32,032 nt of DNA from Persephonella sp. (lineage in GTDB: Bacteria; Aquificota; Aquificia; Aquificales; Hydrogenothermaceae). The notes under the pieces were generated by a model. The model worked only from the letters and a program-made list of their open reading frames with translations, made no database searches and was not told the origin of the DNA. The DNA lies in NCBI GenBank assembly GCA_027084095.1, contig JALWLQ010000202.1, positions 1 through 32,032 of the forward strand, given 5' to 3'. Within the stretch, counting starts at the first letter, position 1, and each line of letters opens with the position of its first letter. This document shows positions 1 through 6,457 of the stretch, in pieces. The translations under genes and the position numbers were made by a program.

Positions 1-72
1 ATTGATAGGAGAAAAATTTTCATCCTTTGTAAGAACACCATCTAAATCTATTAGAAATCCTTTTATCCTCAT
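1..72 (-). CDS. HAD-superfamily hydrolase, N-terminal fragment
   Basis: Only the first 24 codons are inside the window; the gene continues past the left edge. The peptide begins MRIKGFLIDLDGVLTKDE. The DLDGV segment (residues 9-13) matches HAD motif I, where the first Asp is the phosphorylated nucleophile and the second the acid/base residue. An N-terminal DLDGVL is common in HAD phosphatases of the NagD/HDHD2 kind, but the substrate cannot be told from so little. There is no Shine-Dalgarno sequence before the ATG. A TATAAT box lies only 6 nt upstream of the ATG, so the message may be leaderless. The gene is divergent from htrA. Confidence 0.75.
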   Translation of the reverse strand, partial: MRIKGFLIDLDGVLTKDENFSPIN

Positions 73-78
73 AAAAGT

Positions 79-108
79 ATTATAATTGCTTTCACTGCAT
101 TTTCACAA
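79..108 (-). promoter_or_regulatory. sigma-70-like promoter of the HAD hydrolase gene
   Basis: On the minus strand TTGTGA (103-108) and TATAAT (79-84) are separated by 18 nt. The -10 box ends 6 nt before the start codon, so transcription would begin at or next to the ATG. Inferred from consensus only. Confidence 0.45.
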
Positions 109-155
109 TACAGGCTTAATTTAAGTTTTAAAATAAAACATAGGAGGATGGATAA

Positions 156-1574
156 ATGAAAAGATTTTTCCCCCCTATCTTAATTCTTCTAATTCTATTC
201 CAATTTCAATTATCACTTGCCACCTCTCTAATGCAACAGCTTGAAAACGAAAGAATTCAGTTAGTAGAGAAAGTCTCACCGGGAGTTGCAACCATTTTTA
301 CAATAAAAGAGGTAAAGGTTGCAAATCCCTTTGCAGGTAGTCCATTTGGAGACTTTTTTGGCATACCAAATGTTCCTGAATTTAAGCAAAAACAAGAGGG
401 GCTTGGTTCAGGATTTATTGTAAAAGTAGATAAAGAAAAGAAAAAAGTTTATCTTCTCACCAACAACCATGTAGTTGAGAATGCTCAAAATATAAAGGTT
501 CAGTTTAAAAATGGGGTTGTTCTGGATGCAAAAATAGTGGGAACAGACAAACTCAGTGATGTTGCTTTAATAGCTGTTCCATTCAAAGAAGGAATAGAAA
601 AGTTCGCCGAAGAGAATGTTCTAAAGTTAGGAAACTCAGACAAACTCAAACCTGGTATGACAGTAATTGCTATAGGTAGCCCACTGGGACTAAAAGGAAC
701 TGTAACAATGGGAATTATTTCTGCATTAAATAGAGAGATGCCAGGACATCCTGGAGAGGGATTTATACAGACAGATGCAGCAATTAACCCTGGAAACTCA
801 GGGGGACCTCTCATTAATCTAAACGGAGAAGTTATAGGAATAAACACCGCAATTATTATGGGTGCTCAGGGACTTGGTTTTGCAGTGCCAATTAACCAGG
901 CAAAATGGGTTATGGAACAGGTTCTAAAATACGGAAAAGTCAAAAGAAGCAAAATCGGTGTTGTTATTCAACCACTAACTCCCGAATTAGCTAAACATTT
1001 TGGAGTTAAAAAAGGTGTTCTGGTTGCTCAGGTAATGAAAGGAGGACCAGCAGACAAAGCAGGTATAAAGCCTGGAGATATTATAGTGGCTGTCAATGGA
1101 AAGCCTGTAAGCAAAATAATAGAGCTACAAAAATATGTTATGAGAAACCCTCCTGGAACTAAAATTAAAATCACAGTCATTAGAGATGGCAAAAAGATGG
1201 ACTTTACAGTCAAAACTATCTCCTGGGAAGAAGGAGAAGAAGTATCAGAAGGCAATCTCCATGAAATGGAAGCCAAATACGGTCTAATCGTAAAAGATAT
1301 AACACCAAATCTGGTAGAAAGATACAGAATTCCAAAAGTTCCTTATGGTGTATTCGTACTGGGAGTAAAATATGGTTCTGTTGCAGAAGAAGCTGGAATT
1401 AGAACCGGTGATGTAATTTTAACAATAAATAGAAAACCTGTGAAAACAGTTAGAGATTTCTGGAAAGAAATTAAAAAAGCAGAGAAAAAAGGAGCAGACA
1501 GCGTACTACTCTTTATCAGAAGAGGAGATGCCACAATCTATACTGTGATGCCTATTATCAAAGAGAAAAAATAA
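156..1574 (+). CDS. degP: HtrA/DegP-family periplasmic serine protease
   Basis: Periplasmic trypsin-like protease/chaperone of the DegP/DegQ/HtrA family, involved in quality control of envelope proteins. Residues 1-22 form a signal peptide (KRFF, a long hydrophobic run, then LATS). The catalytic triad is visible: His105 in TNNHVVENA, Asp135 in KLSDVAL and Ser215 in NPGNSGGPL. Two PDZ domains follow, at about residues 265-355 and 375-465. The 472-residue length is normal for a two-PDZ DegP. The ATG is preceded by AGGAGG (about 142-147). A hairpin follows the stop codon, so the gene is probably monocistronic. DegP and DegQ cannot be told apart here. Confidence 0.95.
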   Translation: MKRFFPPILILLILFQFQLSLATSLMQQLENERIQLVEKVSPGVATIFTIKEVKVANPFAGSPFGDFFGIPNVPEFKQKQEGLGSGFIVKVDKEKKKVYLLTNNHVVENAQNIKVQFKNGVVLDAKIVGTDKLSDVALIAVPFKEGIEKFAEENVLKLGNSDKLKPGMTVIAIGSPLGLKGTVTMGIISALNREMPGHPGEGFIQTDAAINPGNSGGPLINLNGEVIGINTAIIMGAQGLGFAVPINQAKWVMEQVLKYGKVKRSKIGVVIQPLTPELAKHFGVKKGVLVAQVMKGGPADKAGIKPGDIIVAVNGKPVSKIIELQKYVMRNPPGTKIKITVIRDGKKMDFTVKTISWEEGEEVSEGNLHEMEAKYGLIVKDITPNLVERYRIPKVPYGVFVLGVKYGSVAEEAGIRTGDVILTINRKPVKTVRDFWKEIKKAEKKGADSVLLFIRRGDATIYTVMPIIKEKK

Positions 1575-1581
1575 CAAAAGT

Positions 1582-1604
1582 AGCCTCCCTTTATGGGAGG
1601 CTTT
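1582..1604 (+). terminator. Terminator after htrA
   Basis: AGCCTCCC (1582-1589) and GGGAGGCT (1595-1602) form an 8-bp stem with a 5-nt loop. A short T run and a TATAAT-like stretch follow. The U tract is weak, so read-through into nadD is possible. Confidence 0.75.
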
Positions 1605-1618
1605 ATAATATTCAAATT

Positions 1619-2248
1619 ATGATTGGATTATACGGCGGAAGTTTTGACCCTGTTCATATAGGACATCTCCGAATAGCTGAGGATATAAGAGAGTATTTTT
1701 CTCTTGAAAAAATAATCTTTATCCCTGCTTATCACTCTCCTCTAAAAGACCCCAGTAAAGCCACTCCAGAAGATAGACTTAATATGCTTAAAATATCTAT
1801 TGAAGATAATCCTTATTTTGATATTGATGACATAGAAATTAAACGTAAAGGCAAATCTTATACTATTGATACAATAAAAATTTATAGAGGAAAACTTGGT
1901 TATTATCCATTTTTCATTGTTGGAACAGATGCATTTTTGACCCTTGATAAATGGAAAAATCCAGAAAAACTAATTAAAAACACCAATTTTATTGTTGTTG
2001 GAAGAGGAAAGGACAATCTTGAAACAATAAGCAGTTTTATAAAAAATAAATTCTCCGAAATGGAGATAAAAACAAATAATCAACTTAATCCTAAAAAGTC
2101 AGGTGTAGTTTATTTCTTTAGCAGTAGAAGAATAGATATATCTTCTACGGAAATAAGAAGCCGAGTAAGGACAGGAAAATCTATAAAATATCTTGTTTTG
2201 CCTCAAATAGAAAGATATATTTTAAATAAAAAACTATACAGAGGCTGA
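1619..2248 (+). CDS. nadD: Nicotinate-nucleotide adenylyltransferase
   Basis: Adenylates nicotinate mononucleotide to deamido-NAD in cytoplasmic NAD biosynthesis. The N-terminus has the nucleotidyltransferase signature GGSFDPVHIGH (residues 6-16, HxGH type), and the C-terminal half has the second motif, ISSTEIRSR. The 209-residue length is typical of NadD. No Shine-Dalgarno sequence is visible before this ATG. A TATAAT hexamer at 1604-1609 lies 9 nt upstream, so the gene may be read as a near-leaderless transcript or by read-through from htrA. clpS follows 4 nt downstream, so the two are very likely co-transcribed. Confidence 0.93.
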   Translation: MIGLYGGSFDPVHIGHLRIAEDIREYFSLEKIIFIPAYHSPLKDPSKATPEDRLNMLKISIEDNPYFDIDDIEIKRKGKSYTIDTIKIYRGKLGYYPFFIVGTDAFLTLDKWKNPEKLIKNTNFIVVGRGKDNLETISSFIKNKFSEMEIKTNNQLNPKKSGVVYFFSSRRIDISSTEIRSRVRTGKSIKYLVLPQIERYILNKKLYRG

Positions 2249-2252
2249 GGGT

Positions 2253-2531
2253 ATGGGCATAGGATTTGAGACGGACATTCAGGAAAAGAAAAAAACAGAG
2301 ATAGGCTTACCGGCAAAAGTAATAGTTTATAACGATGACTGGCATACCTTTGAAGAGGTAATCTATCAAATAATGAAAGCTACTAAATGTGACCTTGCAA
2401 CAGCAGAAGCTTTGACATGGGAAATACACACTAAAGGGAAAGCAGTTGTATTTGAAGGAGATTTAGAAGAAGCCCTCTATGTCCAGAATGTCCTTGAGGA
2501 GATAGACTTATCTGTAGAAGTTTTAATATAA
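2253..2531 (+). CDS. clpS: ATP-dependent Clp protease adaptor ClpS
   Basis: ClpS delivers N-end-rule substrates to the ClpA/ClpC unfoldase in the cytoplasm. The protein has the family core: VIVYNDDWHTFEEVI (residues 23-37), in which Asn27, Asp28 and Asp29 correspond to the N-degron-binding residues of the family, and His59 in EIHTKGKA, which corresponds to the pocket histidine. A short charged N-terminal tail (1-20) precedes the fold, as in other ClpS proteins. The start follows the nadD stop by 4 nt, with a GAGG ribosome site inside the end of nadD. A strong hairpin follows the gene. Confidence 0.9.
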   Translation: MGIGFETDIQEKKKTEIGLPAKVIVYNDDWHTFEEVIYQIMKATKCDLATAEALTWEIHTKGKAVVFEGDLEEALYVQNVLEEIDLSVEVLI

Positions 2532-2538
2532 AATAAAA

Positions 2539-2564
2539 AAGCCCCGCTTAAGCGGGGCTTTTGG
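2539..2564. terminator. Bidirectional terminator between clpS and the sqr operon
   Basis: GCCCCGC (2541-2547) and GCGGGGC (2552-2558) pair around a TTAA loop. A run of A lies on the left and TTTT on the right, so the hairpin can act on both strands. It serves the convergent clpS (+) and sqr-small gene (-) transcripts. Confidence 0.9.
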
Positions 2565-2690
2565 TTAATGAGCTTTCTTAACTAACTTATTAAAGTGTAA
2601 TCCTAATACAACAAATCTTATCAATTGAATAAAAAGATTTTTTCTATACTTCCACATTTTTTCCATCATTTCTCTTTTTGTATCGCTCAT
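2565..2690 (-). CDS. Small 41-residue protein downstream of sqr
   Basis: A short reading frame of 41 codons plus stop. It begins ATG AGC GAT and is preceded by GGAGGG at about 2698-2703, an almost ideal ribosome site 7-8 nt before the start. It starts 25 nt after the sqr stop codon and its own stop abuts the terminator, so it is the last gene of the sqr operon. The peptide has a charged N-terminal half (MSDTKREMMEKMWKYRKN), a hydrophobic or amphipathic segment (LFIQLIRFVVLGLHF) and a basic tail (NKLVKKAH). It could be a short membrane-anchored or membrane-surface peptide. I recognise no family. A role with SQR is inferred from position only. Confidence 0.7.
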   Translation of the reverse strand: MSDTKREMMEKMWKYRKNLFIQLIRFVVLGLHFNKLVKKAH

Positions 2691-2715
2691 ATCTAATCCC
2701 TCCATTAATTTTTAA

Positions 2716-4140
2716 TTATGGTATAAGCTTCCAGCCTGGTTTAGCCTGAAGCTTGTAAAGGAATGCATGGTGTAAGAACCATTTGAACCAAGCACCTGCA
2801 AGTCCAATTTCTGCTACACAGTTATCAAGGTCTCTACCATATTCTGGGAATGCAGCTCTATTTCTTGCAACTGGATAAATAGCAATAGTTACAGCCTCAC
2901 CGGTTAAAAGATGATGCTTAAGAGAAGCTACACAAAGACCTGGTGTTTCTGCCATAGATGCTGTATGGGATGGTTCTCTACCTTCAATCATATCCACTAT
3001 ATTTAAAGCTGCTGCTTTACCAGAAAGTTCAGCTGTATAACCTGTTCTTGGTGGAGCTGGTGCTATTGGTGAACCATCTGGAGCCTGAGATGGTCTTGAT
3101 AATGGTCCTGGAGGTGCAAAGGCAATACCTGCTGCAAATACATTTTTATAAAGTGGGTTTTGATATGTTCTTGGCCAGTCTGGGCCATCAAGCTCATCAT
3201 AAGGTTTTCCATATACAGCGTCAACTTTTACAAATCCTGCAGGATTACACATTTTGTCTGTTATATCATTTCCATCTTTATCTATCCATTTAATAGGTTG
3301 AGCTTTGAACTGTGGTATCAGCATTGCAAAATCATATTCAATTTCATTTTCATTTCCATCTACATCAATGGTGTATATTTTGCTTTCATCAACCTGCTTA
3401 ACATGAGATTTAATCTGCCACTTGATACCATATTTTTCAAATAAGAAACGAACCATTTCTTCGCCGGTAAATATCTCACCACCATGTTTCATCTCCAGGC
3501 CATCAATACCAAAATCTCCAAGAGCTGGTTCATTTGAAACCCAAAGTATTTCAGCTCTATCTCTAAGTCCCCTATCCACAAGGTCATTATGAACGTTTGA
3601 GATATACTCAAATGCAGCACCCTGACATGTAGCAGCTCCGTGTCCTGTTCCAATAACTATTTTTACTTTGTCCCCTTTTTCCATTCTTTGAACAAGTTCC
3701 AGATAAGCTGCTGCTGCTTTAGTTGCGTGAGGAGGAGTACAGATTGACTGGGTATATCCTTTGTCTGGTCCCAGACCTGGTGTTCCTTCAAAATTCAGAT
3801 AAGGACCTGTTGCCATAATGATGTAGTCATAATCAACATTTTTTGTTTCTCCGTTTGGAAGCTCAACAACAACGTATTGCTCGTCAGGATGAACTTCTTT
3901 TGCTACACCATGAACAAGATTAATTCCCACTTTGTCATAAACAGGTTTAAGGTCAAACTGCACTTGGTCAACACTCATCTTACCAATTCCGACCCATACA
4001 AGAGAAGGAATGTAAGTAAACTTAGGAACCCTGGTAATTACTGTAATATCATGGTTGCCCTTTCCTTTAAGGGCATCGGATAAAATAAGTGCCGCATAAT
4101 GTCCGGCAAATCCTGCCCCTACTACCACAACCTTTGCCAT
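2716..4140 (-). CDS. sqr: Sulfide:quinone oxidoreductase-like flavoprotein
   Basis: FAD-dependent oxidoreductase of the SQR/flavocytochrome c sulfide dehydrogenase group. It would oxidise sulfide to sulfur or polysulfide and pass electrons to the quinone pool at the membrane. The N-terminus has the dinucleotide fold GAGFAG (residues 8-13), and ATGPYL (110-115) ends the first FAD segment. Cys134 (SICTPPHA), Cys172 (ATCQGAAFE) and Cys403 (GLCVASLK) occupy positions expected for the three redox cysteines of SQRs. The C-terminus (WFKWFLHHAFLYKL) looks like the membrane-associating amphipathic helices. I start at the ATG at 4140 because GGAGG lies 7 nt upstream; a TTG two codons earlier is less likely. 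The SQR type is uncertain, and related non-SQR flavoproteins cannot be fully excluded. Confidence 0.85.
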   Translation of the reverse strand: MAKVVVVGAGFAGHYAALILSDALKGKGNHDITVITRVPKFTYIPSLVWVGIGKMSVDQVQFDLKPVYDKVGINLVHGVAKEVHPDEQYVVVELPNGETKNVDYDYIIMATGPYLNFEGTPGLGPDKGYTQSICTPPHATKAAAAYLELVQRMEKGDKVKIVIGTGHGAATCQGAAFEYISNVHNDLVDRGLRDRAEILWVSNEPALGDFGIDGLEMKHGGEIFTGEEMVRFLFEKYGIKWQIKSHVKQVDESKIYTIDVDGNENEIEYDFAMLIPQFKAQPIKWIDKDGNDITDKMCNPAGFVKVDAVYGKPYDELDGPDWPRTYQNPLYKNVFAAGIAFAPPGPLSRPSQAPDGSPIAPAPPRTGYTAELSGKAAALNIVDMIEGREPSHTASMAETPGLCVASLKHHLLTGEAVTIAIYPVARNRAAFPEYGRDLDNCVAEIGLAGAWFKWFLHHAFLYKLQAKPGWKLIP

Positions 4141-4175
4141 AATCAATCCTCCATTAATATTTAGTCCTATAACAA

Positions 4176-4204
4176 ATTATAAACCTAACTGTTAAATATT
4201 TGAA
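4176..4204 (-). promoter_or_regulatory. Probable sigma-70-like promoter of the sqr operon
   Basis: On the minus strand TTCAAA (4199-4204) and a perfect TATAAT (4176-4181) are 17 nt apart. Transcription would start near 4169, leaving a short leader with GGAGG before the sqr ATG. Confidence 0.5.
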
Positions 4205-4219
4205 TTGATTTGTATTAAT

Positions 4220-4299
4220 AATTTAGATTTATAAAGTATGGTTGACAACTACTAACCTAAATCAAGGATGATTAAGTAATTACATACTTTATCTAAATT
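4220..4299. repeat. Interrupted inverted repeat in the sqr-flagellin spacer
   Basis: ATAAAGTATG (4231-4240) is perfectly complementary to CATACTTTAT (4283-4292). Further out AATTTAGAT (4220-4228) matches ATCTAAATT (4291-4299), with extra bases in the left arm only. The arms surround about 42 bp that include the small palindrome GTTGACAAC. It could be an operator or the base of a cruciform; no function is shown. Confidence 0.6.
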
Positions 4300-4403
4300 C
4301 ACCCCATACCTATTATACTCTTCTTATAAATTTATATTAAGAATTTTAAACGCTTAATTTAATAGGGTTAGGAAGTCAATTCTCAAAAAATTAATAATTT
4401 ACC

Positions 4404-4430
4404 TAAAAAATTAAAAATCCCCTCCGATAA
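4404..4430 (+). promoter_or_regulatory. Sigma-28 (FliA) promoter of flagellin
   Basis: TAAA (4404-4407), a 15-nt spacer, then TCCGATAA (4423-4430). This matches the FliA consensus TAAA-N15-GCCGATAA at all but one position. It lies about 40 nt before the flagellin ATG, where a late flagellar promoter is expected. Confidence 0.9.
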
Positions 4431-4468
4431 TAAACTCCAAGAAAAAACAAAATCGGAGGTAGTCAGTC

Positions 4469-5995
4469 ATGGCACTGAGAATTAACTACAACTTCCAGGC
4501 AGAATTTACCCACGTAAATATCATGAAGACAGAGAGAAATCTGAACACTTCACTGGAAAGACTTGCTACAGGTTACAGAATTAACTCTGCAAAAGATGAT
4601 GCAGCTGGCTTATTCATTGCTGACCAGTTAAATTTAGTTGCTAAAGCTTTAGAACAGGGTTCCAGAAATGCACAGGACGGTATTTCTGCTTCACAAATAG
4701 CCGAAGCTTCATTATCTCAAATCTATGAAAAGCTAACTGACATGTATACAAAGGCAGAGCAAGCAGCAACTGATACTAACGACGCAACTGCAAGATTAGC
4801 TCTCCAAGAAGATATAAGAAAACTTGTTGATGCTATTGATAGGATTTCAAACAGTGCAGAGTTTAACGGAATTAAACTCCTGGATGGAAGTTTTAAAAAC
4901 AAAGTAATACATTACGGAGCAAGAGCAGACCAGACCTTGTCTATATCTATTGACAGTGCAAGAGCAAAAGATTTAGGTGCTTATGTGGTCAGTGGAACAG
5001 GAGCAACCACAAATGGTGCAGATACTGTGGCTAATGTTATAAGTGGAACAGATTTTGAGTTTGCATCAACAGAAACTATTTCAATAGCAGGTAGAACACT
5101 TACACCTGCCACTAATGAAATAACCGATGCAAAAAGAATTGCAGACTGGATTAATGGTGATAGTGTTCTTCAGGAGCTGGGTATAGAAGCCACTGTAAAA
5201 AACCAGAGTGTTGCAGATGCAACATGGACAAACATAACTGTAGGTAGTGATGACTCTGTAGATATAAAATTCTATGTTGGACCAGAAACCACCGCTGATT
5301 TTACCATCTCTTACGGAGCAGGTGAAACTATAACCTTAGATGACTTAGTGCAAAAAATTAACTCTGAAGCTTCAGCAAATGGTCTTAACCTTACTGCAAA
5401 AGCAGTAGATAATAAACTTGTGCTTGAAACAGACGGTGAAACAGTTGCTGTAGAAATTACTCTTACTGCAGGAGGAACCACAGGAAATACTACAGATATA
5501 AATTTAGGTCAATTTATACAAGGTGGAACAGGTCAAACTCTTACAGACGGAGCAACAGCAACAGCATCAGGAGTTAAAGTGGGAGACTTAACTGTACTTG
5601 GCCCTGACTCATACAGCTATGACCTGACAGGTGTAAGTGGTGCTCTGGGTGTTACAGTAGCAACAGGCCCAGCTACTTTAAATAACCTTAACTCCCTTGA
5701 TGTTACAAGTAATGCAAGTGCTGAACTTGCTATGAAGGTTATAGATATAGCTATAAAGAAAGTTGATACTTTAAGGTCAAATCTTGGTTCTATCCAGATA
5801 AACCTACAGGCTCTTATAGACAATAATGATTTCTCTGCTGTTCAAACAAGAGAAGCAGAATCCCGTATTAGAAATGTTGACTTTGCTAAAGAAATGTCCA
5901 ACTTCACAAAACAACAAACACTTATGCAGTCTGGTATGGCTATGCTTGCTCAAGCAAATCAGCTCCCACAGCTTGTTCTCCAGCTTCTCAGATAA
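4469..5995 (+). CDS. fliC: Flagellin
   Basis: Filament subunit of the flagellum, exported by the flagellar type III system. The conserved N-terminal D0/D1 part (about residues 1-150) contains LATGYRINSAKDDAAGLFIA and the SRNAQDGISASQIAE region. The C-terminal D1/D0 part ends in NVDFAKEMSNFTKQQ and a hydrophobic tail finishing LQLLR. Between them lies a variable domain of about 250 residues with two stretches resembling the Flagellin_IN motif (about 200-250 and 277-325). Start ATG has AATCGGAGG upstream. The extreme N-terminus (NFQAEFTHVNIMKTERNL) departs from the common NxxAxxAxRNL pattern but keeps the helix pattern. A sigma-28 promoter drives it, and strong hairpins follow. Confidence 0.96.
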   Translation: MALRINYNFQAEFTHVNIMKTERNLNTSLERLATGYRINSAKDDAAGLFIADQLNLVAKALEQGSRNAQDGISASQIAEASLSQIYEKLTDMYTKAEQAATDTNDATARLALQEDIRKLVDAIDRISNSAEFNGIKLLDGSFKNKVIHYGARADQTLSISIDSARAKDLGAYVVSGTGATTNGADTVANVISGTDFEFASTETISIAGRTLTPATNEITDAKRIADWINGDSVLQELGIEATVKNQSVADATWTNITVGSDDSVDIKFYVGPETTADFTISYGAGETITLDDLVQKINSEASANGLNLTAKAVDNKLVLETDGETVAVEITLTAGGTTGNTTDINLGQFIQGGTGQTLTDGATATASGVKVGDLTVLGPDSYSYDLTGVSGALGVTVATGPATLNNLNSLDVTSNASAELAMKVIDIAIKKVDTLRSNLGSIQINLQALIDNNDFSAVQTREAESRIRNVDFAKEMSNFTKQQTLMQSGMAMLAQANQLPQLVLQLLR

Positions 5996-6001
5996 TAAAC
6001 T

Positions 6002-6025
6002 CAGGGGGATTTCCCCCTGTTCTTT
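6002..6025 (+). terminator. Flagellin terminator
   Basis: CAGGGGG (6002-6008) pairs with CCCCCTG (6013-6019) around ATTT, followed by a T-rich stretch, TTCTTT. It lies 7 nt after the flagellin stop codon. Confidence 0.8.
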
Positions 6026-6057
6026 AGAATTCCCAGTTGCCATGGGAATTCTAAAGA
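6021..6057 (+). other. Second strong hairpin after flagellin
   Basis: TCTTTAGAATTCCCA (6021-6035) is perfectly complementary to TGGGAATTCTAAAGA (6043-6057) with a 7-nt loop. This 15-bp stem starts inside the T tract of the preceding terminator and has no T run of its own. It may protect the flagellin mRNA 3' end, be a processing site between flagellin and flaG, or compete with the first hairpin. Confidence 0.75.
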
Positions 6058-6088
6058 GCAAAATTAATTAAAAAAATGGGGAAGAGAG

Positions 6089-6448
6089 ATGGATATTAAA
6101 GCCATTTCTGGAACACAAGCAAGTATAAATATGAATTCCCAAAACATTGAAGCTTTAGACAGAAAACAGATAAATAAAGTTCAAGAAAATCAGTCCAATC
6201 TGCAGGAAATAAAAAAAGAAATCCCTGAAGATATTCTAAAAAAAGCAGCCGAAGATTTAAATAAAAAATTTGAAATGCTAAACTCTCAACTGAAAGTAGA
6301 ATTTGACGAAGATACAGGAATAAAAGTAGTTAAAATCGTGGATAGAGAAACTAAAGAAGTAGTAAGACAAATTCCACCAGAAGTTATGCTAAAAATAGCT
6401 AAATATTTAGATGAAGTTGCAGGACTTCTATTTAATGAAAAAGTGTAG
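6089..6448 (+). CDS. flaG: FlaG family protein
   Basis: Small flagellar protein of the FlaG family, found between flagellin and fliD in many bacteria and linked with filament length control. The C-terminal half has the family pattern: a beta region (VEFDEDTGIKVVKIVDRETK), then VVRQIPPEVMLKIAKYL and a hydrophobic end. The N-terminal half is a polar helical region. The start follows GGAAGAGAG. The stop codon is 9 nt before the fliD ATG. No sigma-28 box is visible directly upstream, so expression may come from partial read-through of the flagellin transcript. Confidence 0.88.
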   Translation: MDIKAISGTQASINMNSQNIEALDRKQINKVQENQSNLQEIKKEIPEDILKKAAEDLNKKFEMLNSQLKVEFDEDTGIKVVKIVDRETKEVVRQIPPEVMLKIAKYLDEVAGLLFNEKV

Positions 6449-6457
6449 GTGGTAAAA

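Larger units (their letters stand above)
4147..4468. other. Divergent regulatory region between sqr and flagellin
   Basis: This is the longest gene-free stretch (322 bp). It holds the sqr promoter on the minus strand, the sigma-28 promoter of flagellin on plus, and a large interrupted inverted repeat in between (4220-4299). No RNA gene or further reading frame is convincing here. Confidence 0.7.

Noticed and set aside
2958-3444. Plus-strand open frames inside sqr (111 and 94 codons)
   Set aside because: They lie antisense to a well-supported gene, have no ribosome site and show low-complexity Leu/Tyr/Ile composition typical of antisense translation.
4147-4468. A sigma-54 promoter or an RNA gene in the long spacer
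   Set aside because: I found no convincing GG-N10-GC element and no cloverleaf or known RNA; the sigma-28 box explains flagellin expression.
5826-6071. Plus-strand 81-codon frame overlapping the flagellin 3' end and hairpins
   Set aside because: Out of frame with flagellin, no ribosome site, and the second half is the hairpin sequence itself.
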